A DNA stretch of 58,545 nt from contig CAZZNY010000005.1 of NCBI GenBank assembly GCA_964655935.1, positions 1-58,545 of the forward strand, given 5' to 3'. The position numbers and the translations under genes were made by a program. The notes under the pieces were generated by a model. The model saw only the letters and a program-made list of their open reading frames with translations. It did no database searches and was not told where the DNA came from. The stretch comes from CAZZNY01 sp964655935. Lineage in GTDB: Bacteria; Patescibacteriota; Gracilibacteria; BD1-5; UBA2023. This document shows, in pieces, positions 40,290 through 50,800 of this stretch (positions are counted from its first letter, which is position 1; each line of letters starts with the position of its first letter).

Positions 40290-41555
40290 ATGGGTCGATT
40301 CACACACATTTTTGATTCTATACCAGGCGATTGGAATATTCGCATCAGCAAGGAAATCTCGTCATGAATCGAGTATTCTCCGCTTCATGATGAGATTTCT
40401 CTCAAACAAAGCACGAATACGACCGTTTTTGTCACGCTTATTTCTGAAAATAAAAAACTCTCACTCAAACTCAAAAATGACGATCCTACCCATATCAAAG
40501 AAATGATAGAAAAAAATCTTTCTCTTCTTTCCTATTCCGATGCTGATACAAATACAGTAATCGCGCAAGTAAGCGATCAAAAAACATCAAATTTTGTAGA
40601 ATTCGATATCGAAACCGTGGATGGTGATTTTTTGAAGAATCAGTGGAATATCGTAAAAAATCAGAAACTTCCGGAACATATGAGTATCGAGAGTTTTGTG
40701 TATCAGACGGAATACCGAGAAGAACAGTTTATCAATAGCCTCTGAGCTGATAAGATCCAAAAAAATACTGGCTGTGCTTATGAGATACAATATCTCTACA
40801 TAAGCCCAGAATTTTCCGATACGGAAGCAATATCCCACACAAGTGCAAAACTCGAGACAATCGATGAAAAGCTTCTCAAAGAAACCCAAGAAATACTCAT
40901 AAGCAAAAGCCAGTCCTATGCACCAAATTTTCAAAATGGTACCCATACAATCGCTTTCGATAATAAACTTTCCTGAGATTTTATCGAATTTATCGCGCAG
41001 TCGCTTATGACTGAAGGTATTCGTCAGAAACAATCTATTTTTTCTCTCGAAGAACAGGGGAAACAGATTTTCGATACAAATATCTCACTTCAAGTAAATC
41101 CGCAGCGAAAAAATTCAGCTTATAACCAGGGTTTTGATCAAGAATGACTTAATCTCGAGAAAATAGTTCTCATAGAAAATGGGGTTATCAAAAACTTTCT
41201 TTCTGATGTAAAAAATAGTCAAAAGCTCAATCTGCCATTTACTGGAACGACGATCAGTAATCTTGAATTCACAGGAAAAAATACTACCGATAATCCCCTT
41301 CAAGACATAAGTTTTCTTTTCACGAATCTCATGTGACTTCACACGATCGATAGTATGACTGGAAAATTCGCACTAGAATGAGAAGGATTTGAGATTATCG
41401 ATGGTAAAAAAGCTGGTTTCGTAAAAAATGTAAGTCTATCCGGAAATATTCGAGAACTTTTCACACAGATTCAAGCAGTCGGAAACGACACATATATCCA
41501 CGGAAATATTTTTGTACCGACTCTTGTTTTTTCTGGACAGAAAATAAACTTGTAA
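40290..41555 (+). CDS. PmbA/TldE-like protein
   Basis: A 421-residue protein of the TldD/PmbA group by its C-terminal part: NGVIKNFLSDVKNSQKL, then LHTIDSMTGKFALEGEGFEI and the end KNVSLSGNIRELFTQIQAVG with NIFVPTLVFSGQ. TldD carries an HExxxH metal site; none is visible here, so it resembles the PmbA/TldE partner. TldD-TldE form a heterodimeric protease that trims unfolded or modified peptides, including microcin precursors. A TldD gene is not in the window. The RiPP cassette lies 3.5 kb away, but the intervening genes give no operon link. Many glycines are UGA. Confidence 0.75.
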
Positions 41556-41563
41556 ATAAAAAC

Positions 41564-41766
41564 GTCATCCCGGAATTTTCTGGACTATATAAAATCCGAA
41601 GAGGAAAACATATTCCAGAAAATATCCGGGACCTTCCGCCAATTAAAACAAATATTGAAGGAGCTTTTCTATAACTTTTAAAAATCTAGAGGAAGATTCC
41701 AGATATTTTTCTCTTTAGCTAAAGAAACTTCGAAATCTCCCGTAATTCAAAAAATTCTGGAATGAC
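41564..41766. repeat. GTCATCCCGG...AATGAC repeat
   Basis: Begins GTCATCCCGGAATTTTCTGG and ends CTGGAATGAC, with an inner CCAGAAAATATCCGGGA that it shares with 21902-22036. A large palindromic layout is likely. Confidence 0.65.
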
Positions 41767-41795
41767 ACAGTTATTAACCAGTAACTCTCTCACCT

Positions 41796-42449
41796 ATGGA
41801 ATGGGTTTCCGTCACTGCCAGTTTCCTTCATGTCAGCAATGTTGATGTTTTTGTCATCATATATGCTCTTGTTTTGGTGTGAGGATTCAGTGCTCTGGGA
41901 ATCAGTAAGATTTATGATTGTTTTTTCTGACTTGTCTCTGGAATTTCCATCTTCATCGTCACACAAGTTCTCTTTTTCCAGTATTCCTGAGATATGACGA
42001 CGAGCAGTGTGATGAATCCGGCTATGGCAAAATTTATCGTCGGATCATCCATCTATCTCATTTTCATTCTCTCGATCCTAACGCCGATCAACGGGATTAT
42101 CAATATCGGATGATGATCAAGAAATCAATGAGTTCGCATTTTCCAATCGCTTATCCTCGCCATATTTCTCACTGGTTTTTATACCACCATCATCATTGGG
42201 CTCGCTGAAAAAGCTTATATCTTCCGACTCGAAAGCGCTTTCTCACTCCTCAAAAACGTAAGCTTCTGGCAACAACTCATGAATAGTTCGATTATTTATG
42301 CATTTTTACTCAAAAATATCACTTGGATTATTATCGCAGGAATCGGTTTCATCGTCTATAAATTGATGTTCTGAGACTTCATCGAGACGTTTATGGTGAG
42401 TATGATGAAAAATATGTTTAAGGCGAAAGGTGGAGAGAAAAAAGCATAA
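41796..42449 (+). CDS. Multi-pass membrane protein, unknown
   Basis: A 217-residue protein with four to five membrane segments, among them VFVIIYALVLVGGFSALGI, GISIFIVTQVLFFQY, FIVGSSIYLIFILSILTPI and QSLILAIFLTGFYTTIIIG. One stretch reads GGA UGA UGA, three glycines in a row. The layout resembles colicin V production (CvpA-type) proteins, though I cannot confirm the family. The C terminus is basic. It has its own terminator downstream. Confidence 0.65.
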
Positions 42450-42451
42450 AT

Positions 42452-42480
42452 AAAGAGCGGTGTATATCGCTCTTTATTTT
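42452..42480. terminator. Terminator between two convergent membrane genes
   Basis: AAAGAGCG and CGCTCTTT form an 8-bp stem, followed by ATTTT. The stop of the minus-strand gene overlaps its end. Confidence 0.75.
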
Positions 42481-43096
42481 ACATATTAACATATAAAAAC
42501 CCTCAGAAAATCGCCACTCAAAATAGGATAAATGGCAGAAAGTACGGAAATAATAATCGAGGTTGTCATTCTGGCAAGGTGGATTCTATCCAGTTTTTTT
42601 CTCTAAAAGCAAAAACCACTCACTTCCTTTCTCGATATTCTAGATTCCAGAAAGCGCCCGCACATGCGAAAAGAATCGGTGATATCAGGAGATTTCCGAG
42701 CCAAGACTCAGGATATGATCCAAACCAAGCCCACACATAAAGATCATACGACCAGCTCGAACAAAATAAAGAGAAAACTATCGCGATAAATATCTCCTGC
42801 CAATCTCTCTCATATAAGAATATTGCTCGATATATAATGCTCACTGCCCAAGGAGCGACAAGAAATGTGAGTCCGCACATAATAATCGTCTCAGGAATGT
42901 CCCATGTCGGATCTCAGGATATCGGAGCAATTATTGATAACGCCGTTGTCGCAAGAATGAAGGTGAATATTTTCCAGGTGCTGAATAACCACTTCCAGTA
43001 TCCACTATCAAGAAGTCTAGATCTCTGTCGTGAAAATACCAACAGGCTGATAGTAATGAGGGTCAAGAGGATGTGAGTGGTGATGTAATAATGCAT
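42479..43096 (-). CDS. Multi-pass membrane protein, unknown
   Basis: A 205-residue protein with about six membrane segments, starting MHYYITTHILLTLITISLLV. Conserved-looking features are DPTWDIPETIIMCGLTFLVA, the aromatic patch SYDLYVWAWFGSYPESW and a basic segment before the last helix. It resembles small heptahelical or lycopene-cyclase-domain-type membrane proteins only in general shape. Glycines in ISGDPT, RKGVV and the last helix are UGA. Confidence 0.65.
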
Positions 43097-43107
43097 GAAA
43101 AGAAGGA

Positions 43108-44019
43108 TTACTCTACCGTGATATTATGAGCTTTAAAGAATTGGATATTGTAAGCCTGAAGAGATTGTACCTTTTCAGCAAAACCTGATTTTATACGCTG
43201 AAATTTGGCATGCAAAATATCGTATTCTTTCATGAGTTTTGTATCAGAATAAACCCATTCGCGATTTTGTAAGTCAAATGCCCCATCCTTCTGATGGTCA
43301 ACGATGAATCCATACAAGTCTGAAGTTGCAAACGCATATCCGGTATTTTGAGCAAAATAGATTTGCATTATGTCTCGCTTGTTCTCTACGGAATATAGCC
43401 GATCGACATCCTCTTTATTATTAAAATAGCCAGCACTCTGTGTATAATTATTTATTTCTTGAAAACAATCGCTTCCGTACTGATGATATTGAGCCAACCG
43501 ACGCATGGCCGCCTTTAGCTCACGAATATTTCCATAGTTAGCTGGGTCTACCTCAAGTTTATCGAGCGAACTGATTTTCCCATAGTACTTATCCTCGATG
43601 ACAAGCATATTTTCTATCACTTCCATCTCTGGTGTTTGATGATATATTGATGTTGTAGATGCAGATGAATTAGCCCTAGCGCTAACTTGAGTCTTATTAT
43701 TACGTAATTCTGGCACAATCACTGTGGTCCATATAAACCCACCAATCTTCATTATAATTACCATCACGATAATCCATGTATATGACTTTGCTTTCGATCA
43801 GCCGGAAGAATCTGATGATACAGTAGATACAACTCCAGATGGTGGTAACTTCTCATGGAGTGCGTCAGTATCTATCTTGTCAGTACTATTTCCAGGATTC
43901 TTCCAAGGTTCTTCCACTGGAGTCGAAGAAATACGCTGATCTGTAATCATCCGCAAACAGTGACGACATGTTACAGCCAGATTATTGATTTCCCCGGAAC
44001 AATAAGGACATAACTTCAT
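43108..44019 (-). CDS. Zinc-ribbon membrane protein
   Basis: A 303-residue protein. The N terminus is a zinc ribbon (MKLCPYCSGEINNLAVTCRH with CxxC and CxxC). A Pro/Ser-rich linker and one membrane segment (TWIIVMVIIMKIGGFIWTTV) near residue 85 precede a soluble helical domain of about 200 residues that ends in a coiled coil. The layout of cytoplasmic ribbon, anchor and outer domain is widespread; the function is unknown. It lies in a row of minus-strand genes leading away from the Rhs locus. Confidence 0.7.
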
Positions 44020-44039
44020 GATAAAATTCGATTAGAAAA

Positions 44040-44633
44040 TTAGCGAATATCTCAAAGATCTATAGATACAGACAATGCAAACAGAATAAGTCATATGATT
44101 ACTAATATAATCTCCCACCATACCATCTCGGACATGGCAAGTTTTCATTCTGATCGCGCATAGGTTCTAACTCCTGATACCATCGGAAGAAGTGGCAAAA
44201 ATGAAAAATACGCCAGCATTCATACTAATCCTGGATATCGCCCTGTTAAGTTGAGAAAGATAAAAGTAATTCCAATAAACACTGGCCAAATATTGCTTTT
44301 TACACCCTTCTCAAGCAGCAGGTCTCTTATTCTAGCTGCCAAAGGACCAACAAACCATCCTCAGAAAAACGCTCTCCAAAAAGGTGAGATATCGATCGAG
44401 TTATGAAATTTCACATATTTCCAGAGTCGATAGAACCAAAACAAATAAAATAGTCAAAACGATGCCACTGAATAGAGTATGAATTTCCACTCAGGAACCA
44501 CATATAGATCATATGTTGTTATTGCAGAGTGAATGGTTTTTTGTGGAGTTTTAATATTCCGTGTACATTCCATACACATATGATTCATATTTTCTTGCGG
44601 ATTTATTTCACAGAGGATACAAGCGTTGTTCAT
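44040..44633 (-). CDS. Membrane protein with N-terminal cysteine pairs
   Basis: A 197-residue protein. CILC and CMEC in the first 25 residues could bind zinc. Four membrane segments follow, for example FILYSVASFGLFYLFWFYRL, which resembles DUF4234-like proteins (a YxxFW(F/Y) helix near the start). UGA is read as Gly at five places. It ends 20 bases before the zinc-ribbon gene, so the two are likely one transcript. Confidence 0.65.
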
Positions 44634-44696
44634 GAATATTTATGTTAGATAATTACTAGTAAGGAGATAGTGGGATATAATATAAGTATTGCTAAA

Positions 44697-45104
44697 TTAT
44701 TTTTTTAAATACCAAAAATTATATAATTCTCGAATTTTATCTTGAAAATCTTTAGAATCTATATATGTAAGTAATTTTTCCACAAGTAACTTATCTGCTA
44801 CTAATAAATTTTCAAAAAATCAAACTAAAACTAAATTAAAGAGTGAATCAGATATTTTTGAGAGCGACACTAAATAATTAAATAATTCAGACACTAACAT
44901 AGAATCTACTTTACAATTATATTGATCATCAAAATAATACTTTTTAATATATAGAGAAAAATCTCACATAAAACCATATATTTGTTCAAAATCAGACTCG
45001 TCATATCAAGATTGAAAATAATATTCCTTAAAATCTGGATATTTACTAAAAATAGCTTGAATTATTTTAGCATTATCTAATGCGTATATATTATTTCAAG
45101 TCAT
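44697..45104 (-). CDS. Small acidic protein, immunity-like
   Basis: A 135-residue acidic, helical protein, starting MTGNNIYALDNAKIIQAIFS and with YLVSLSKISDSLFNLVLVGF in its C-terminal half. Size, charge, very high A+T content and position behind the toxin modules suggest a polymorphic-toxin immunity protein without its toxin. Weak resemblance to DUF7674-type helical proteins. No toxin gene stands directly upstream. Confidence 0.5.
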
Positions 45105-45125
45105 TTTTAAGTAATTAAAAATAAA

Positions 45126-45719
45126 TTACAACTCCTTATTTATATGCCAAATGATATAATCCTTAAGTGATGTAATGGGTATATATTCCTGATCACGCTT
45201 CATCTCATTTAGATTTACTATCCTCAAATAGTCAATTTGTGCCGCAAAACGATCTCAAACTCCTGTTTCAAGAATCTTCCATCCAATATTCTCTCGTTCC
45301 ACACTTCATCATTCAAAATCACAATATATTTCTATTCCTATTTTACTAGGATTTTTATCTGATTTCAAAGGCATAAAAAATAACTTTTTTGGACTAATTT
45401 TTTGTCAGTCAATATTAAAGATATGATTAAATCCCATTTCAGGTTTTGGTCAAATAAATTTCCATCCATTTATTTTTGGTGCCAGTGCGATTATCCTTTC
45501 AATGATAGCGATAGTTTTTACATTGGCACTTCATATAAAAATCACTTCATAAATGTTTCAAGATAAACAAGTTTCTACTGAAATGTTAGAAGATATATGT
45601 TGACTAATTGTCTCATACAAATAATCCGTAATAATATCAGAGGCTTTTCATTCAAGTCATGGCATGTTTTGAATAACATTTTGCCAAAATGATTTTATTT
45701 TTTCGCTTATATTTTTCAT
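45126..45719 (-). CDS. Probable immunity protein
   Basis: A 197-residue protein starting MKNISEKIKSFWQNVIQNMP. It contains AIIERIIALAPKINGWKFIG followed by PKPEMGF, a segment typical of the DUF695-like and related proteins found among polymorphic-toxin immunity sets. Cytoplasmic, no signal peptide, at least eight UGA glycines. Twenty-one bases separate its stop from the next minus-strand gene. Confidence 0.55.
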
Positions 45720-45740
45720 AATTTTTTTAAATTACTGATT

Positions 45741-45899
45741 TTAATGTGCTATTTGTAATTCATCTTGATATTTATCGAGTATCTGTACTTGAATAACTCT
45801 AATTCTTCACTTCAAAATATCAGTATATTTTACTGCATGAGAAAAATTGATATCGAGATTTTGAATATACACTTAAGTCCATACATAGAAAAAGGGGCA
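45741..45899 (-). pseudogene. In-frame tail beyond two stop codons
   Basis: The frame of the immunity gene at 45900-46502 continues past its UAG, through a second UAA eight codons on, and stays open to UAA 45741 with VYIQNLDINFSHAVKYTDIL and 19 more residues. This reads like the worn C-terminal part of the same gene, or of a related one. Confidence 0.4.
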
Positions 45900-46502
45900 C
45901 TACTGGCTATCTTTAATAAATAAGACACCATTATCTAAGTTAGTGTGGTTTTGATATTTAATAAAATCAATTCAACTATCTTTCCTTAAATATCAGAACA
46001 GTCATTCAAAATAATGTTCATCAATAATTCTTTCTGAATCTTCCCAAAGTATTTCAAAGCCAGCATTTGAAACCACTGGATTAAATATATCAATGAGTTT
46101 AATATATATTGGGAAAAGGAAATTATATAGCTCATCATCATTCATATCAGCATTTTCTATAAGAAAACTAACAGAGTAATACAGTTTTCATTTGTCTCAC
46201 CGAACATGAAAAAATGAGTCTCATAATACTGATCGAAACACTATTCACGTAACAATTATCTCATTTAGCACACTAGAATCAATATGTAATCATTGTCAAT
46301 TATGCTCAAAACACATAAAATCAGAATCTTCAATAAAACCATGTCAATAAAAATCCTCTATTGATCATTTCAAATAGGAGAGATTGACAGAGCTAATACC
46401 TGGATTTCGAGATAACCAATACTTTATAAAATCAAAAACCAATTGACCATTATATAAATCTCAGGTCCAAAAATGAATTTCAAAGAAATCTAAATTACTC
46501 AT
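45900..46502 (-). CDS. Probable immunity protein for the silent toxin module
   Basis: A 200-residue acidic cytoplasmic protein starting MSNLDFFEIHFWTGDLYNGQ. It begins ten bases after the stop of the silent Rhs toxin tip, the position that immunity genes take. UGA is read as Gly at 13 or so sites. A stop at 45900 may be recent, since the frame is open beyond it. No family is recognised. The link to the toxin tip rests on position. Confidence 0.55.
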
Positions 46503-46512
46503 AATAATTATA

Positions 46513-47368
46513 TTACTTAATTAAATGCCTAGTTATTGTACGAATCAACTCTGCATCCTTTCATGTTACAAATATATCAAGGAAATATTCATATTCTCAA
46601 ATATACTTTGAAAAACGCACTATTTCTTCACCTCCACGCCTTTCTAGTGTATTAACAATTCAATCTGGGTTCTTTACAATATTTGTGATCATTTCAATAA
46701 ATCTCTTTTTATTAGGATTATTCCATTTTCATAAAACATCCACCACATGCACATAAGCATGCTGAAGTCTCGATTCATTACTAATCGCCTTTAAGATAAC
46801 TTTCTCTGTTCATCCTGAAATCTTTAATGCTATTGCTCCTTTTGCTCATCTACCCCATGGCAATACCATGAGAACATTTAGAGCGAATTCTCATTTTGAC
46901 AACCTTTCTCATCTTCCAACTAAAAGAAAAACTGGTGCGATTGTGTAGTCTGCCACGTATCATGACATCATATCGATATGGTTTTCGCTCTCCTTTAGTT
47001 TTTGTACATAGTCATAGTAATCCGACCATCATATTCTTGCATCACCAAACATTTCTTTTCATAACAAAAGCCAGTTATCGACATTCTGGAGAATCTGTTT
47101 TGCCCACTTCCCACTCGGATCCGTAAACCTCCCCGGATTATTCCCGACATACGCGTATAGATTAATATTATCTGCGATGCCTATCGGATCCCTGTTAATG
47201 AATCTACCGAGGTCTGGAGAATATTATCGAGCACGATAATAGTAGAGATTCACCTCGGAATCATATTCTCGACCAGTGTAGAGTCTATCGATTCCTATTT
47301 TTTGATTTATAGAAGGTTATCCATCTGGTTGTAATAGTTGTTTCTGTTATAGCTCCAGAACCGGTGTC
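46513..47368 (-). pseudogene. Silent Rhs toxin tip (orphan C-terminal cassette)
   Basis: The 3' end of an Rhs gene without its body. It starts near 47368 with a remnant of the Rhs core (GRLYTGREYDSEVNLYYYRA-like), carries a frameshift near 47310 and a UAA at 47224-47226 where the active gene has a Tyr codon, then an exact 80-bp match to the active gene (47102-47181, encoding GIADNINLYAYVGNNPGRF and the WAK junction). From there a new 190-residue tip runs intact to 46513, with RLQHAYVHVVDVLGKWNNPN and IVNTLERRGGEEIVRFSKYI. That tip looks like a small nuclease of the BECR (EndoU/colicin D/RelE-like) group, a tentative call. Confidence 0.7.
47102..47181 (-). repeat. 80-bp direct repeat, copy in the silent cassette
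   Basis: Identical base for base with 48508-48587, in the same orientation and the same reading phase. Encodes the end of the Rhs core up to the GKWAK junction. The distance between copies is 1406 bp. Confidence 0.95.
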
Positions 47369-47393
47369 ACAGTAAAAAATACAAAAATCTCTA

Positions 47394-47774
47394 TTATTTC
47401 AAATAATGTAGATCACCATCATCAAATCCTACTGCGACATGTGAGATATGTACAAAGAAATCGCTTATTTGCTGATCATTCATAATTAAATACTTGAGTA
47501 TATTTTTCACTTGATCCAAAAACCGTGACCACTCGAGTTGATTGATTTCCCGAATAGATATGGCCAAATATTTTTCTGATGGTTCAAAATCATTATTACA
47601 CGCCCAATCATTGCTATTGGCATCAAACTCTTTAGAGCCTATCATGTAAAGCACATATCATGTTTCTGATTCAAATATGCCAAAATATATTGCTTTTATC
47701 TCGACTGGCAAAACCGATATAGCTATAATATTATAAAGCCATGCTATAACCTGATTTTCAAATAATATATTCAT
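47394..47774 (-). CDS. Probable immunity protein of the active Rhs toxin
   Basis: A 126-residue protein starting MNILFENQVIAWLYNIIAIS. It begins 30 bases after the Rhs stop. The size, the acidic charge and the ending VAVGFDDGDLHYLK fit small immunity proteins of nuclease toxins. Two UGA codons are Gly or lie next to Tyr (ETGYVLYMIG). Its family is unknown, and its pairing with the nuclease tip is inferred from position. Confidence 0.6.
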
Positions 47775-47804
47775 ACAAGTAAAATATAAGAAATATAATT
47801 AAGT

Positions 47805-50800
47805 TTATTTCCATCATCTTTTATAAAGCATATCAGCATTATTCTTAATATAATCTTTCAATACTCAAAATTTTTCCAAAAATTCTTCTTTACTACTTGA
47901 TTCTGATGCTATTTCTGTAACTTTATTTAACATATATTCATGATATTTCTCGGCATGTCTTCATAAGTGTTCCATAGCTCACTTATTCCAAGATTCATCC
48001 AATTTTAATCAAAACTCAGATACAATTTCTTCAAATTGTGCTGTGTATTTTGAGCTTTTATTTGTTAAAAAATGATGAATTTGTTTTCCTAGCCCGAACA
48101 TTTGTGAAATGCTCGCATACGACATCCCTAAATCTCATGCACCCAATACTCACACGCTCTCTCCAGTATAAATTGTTCCGTCGGCTAATTGCCATGCGGG
48201 ACTAAAGGTGTTTTGAAAATTCGTAATACCATTTCTGAGTGTATTCACAAAATTATTTGCCATTCATGGTACTGATTGAGCAAATACAATCATGGATGGT
48301 AAGCTCTCCAGTATTACTGCGGTCTTGAGAATATATGCAGATTCCAATCAAGTTTTCCATCAGCGTGCATACCATCATTTTGCATTTGGACTTCCATATC
48401 CTCGATTAAAACCAAGCCAATCCTCAAGATATCAAAATGTAAGATCATTTGTTACTTGATATGCTCAAGAAAATATTGCTCAGGCCTCGTGAGCTAAGAA
48501 TGCTTTCGCCCACTTCCCACTCGGATCCGTAAACCTCCCCGGATTATTCCCGACATACGCGTATAGATTAATATTATCTGCGATGCCGATCGGATCTCTA
48601 GAGATGAACCTACCGAGATCTGGAGAATAGTACCTGGCACGATAATAGTAGAGATCTGTGCGGGTATTATACTCACGTCCGGTAAAAAGTCTATCGTTTC
48701 CTATTTTTGATGTATTAAGGAGTGTCCATCGGGTAGTATAGGTCGTTATTCCAGTGATCGCATCGACGGTCGATCTTACATCGTAGATAAATGGTTTTCC
48801 ATATTCGTCGTATTTATATTGTTCGACGATTTTCCCATCTTTATCGGTGATAGCCGTAATACTACCGAGCTGATCCTTATGATAGAAGTACGGATTCACG
48901 GATCGCTCGCTCGCCTTCGCGATAAGCTGATTACAGCTGTCGATATACTCCTCAGTATAATTCGCTGGATATTTGATATATTGTGGCTGGTCGGCGAGAC
49001 ATTTACTGAGTAATGTCTGCTCTTCAGTCGTCAGAACAGTATCAGACTTATACATAGCAATCACATCATCTACACCCTGATTGCCATAGATGTATTCTTT
49101 CACATATTCCTGTTTCGCCTTCGGATCAGTTTTATAAATCTCTTCAAGAATCCGATCTCCTGCGTAGATATATCGCGTGATATTCGTCGAATTTCCGATC
49201 TTCTTACTGAGTCGTCGTCCGAGAATATCGTACATATAACCCTCGAAGAGAAGATTGTCTTTAGTTGCCATCGTAGCATTATAGGTCCTGACTTCTATGA
49301 GACGATTTCGATAATCGTAGACGTATCGCTGTTTTCCATCGAGCGTGAGATTTCCGTTCTTATCATAGATAAAATTCTGAATTTTCTCGTTCGTTGCACC
49401 ACTATTGGTCTTATAATTCTCATACTGATTCAGATTATTACTCACATAATAATTATCACGATTTGATTCGATCACTTTTTTACTTGGTTCACAGACTTTC
49501 ACATTTACAGTAATAGTCTTTCCATTCACTACTTTTGTAGTTTTCTCATAGTGACATACCTGTGTATCGGTAGTCGTACGAGTACGAGTCCCCGAGGTCT
49601 CGCGATTCCCTACCTCGTCATAATCATATGTGCGAAAATGATCCACTACTCGACCAGTAGAAGTCTTGCTATCATAGAGAACCGAGTCAAGCTGATCAAG
49701 AGTATCATACGTATATTTTTCATCATTTTTTGAGGTTATATTTCCGACATCATCATAATCATACCTATATGCGATATCCTCCGGAAGTATTCCATTCATC
49801 TTCGCGACTCAATCAGTAATTTTCGTATTAATTTCATCGATTATCGGATTCGTATAATTCGAATATTTAAGTTCTTTGAGACGAAAAAGTGAATCATATG
49901 ATAGATCTGTCTTTACTCCGTTTCCATATTCTAACGAACGCAACGTAAGAGCATCATACGTATAGTTCATGATATTTTCCCCATTTCTGGAAATTCTTAC
50001 TGGTCGTCCGAGTATATCGAATTCCTGAGAAATTTCTTTAAGAGAAGGATATTTGATAGCAGTAATATTCCCTATGGTATCATAGGTATAATTGACGGAT
50101 TTTGCATTATTCGTCTCGGAAACAAGACGACCAAACGAATCATAGGAAAATGCGAGCCCGTTATTCTGACTATCATTTCCAGAGATCATACGACCGAGCG
50201 CATCATAAGTATATGTCTCGCTTGTGACACCAGTCACTCCAGATCCAGTCTGGATATCTCGTCTTGTTAATCGATTCAGATTATCATAAGTATTTGTGAT
50301 TGTTGTTCCATTCGGATCTGTTTGCGAGAGGATATTTCCGGCGATATCATAGGTCCATGAGGTCACTGATTCATCTGGAAGTATCTCACGAATCTTTCGT
50401 CCGAGCACATCATATTCATATTGAGTTATATTTCCGTTCGCATCAGTAACTGAAGTGAGATTATTACTTATATCGCAAATATATCGTGTAGTAACGTTTT
50501 TCTCAGTCTCTCAGTCTCTCACTTTCTTCGTCTCTGTCAACATATTTCCGAAAATGTCGTATTCATAATCCGTCGGTCGACCGGCTTCATCCATGAATCG
50601 TGTAATCTGACCAAGCACATTATAAGTATAGATCCTAGTTTTTCCGAGGGCATTTGCTTCTGCTATTTTTCGACCATCTTTGTCGTATCGGTATCCGGTA
50701 GCTAACTGCAGATTTTCGGAAGAATCAAACAATTCTTTTTTGATGACAAGTCATCGCTTATCATAAGTAATTTTCGTAATATTTCCAAGAGCATCTTCCG

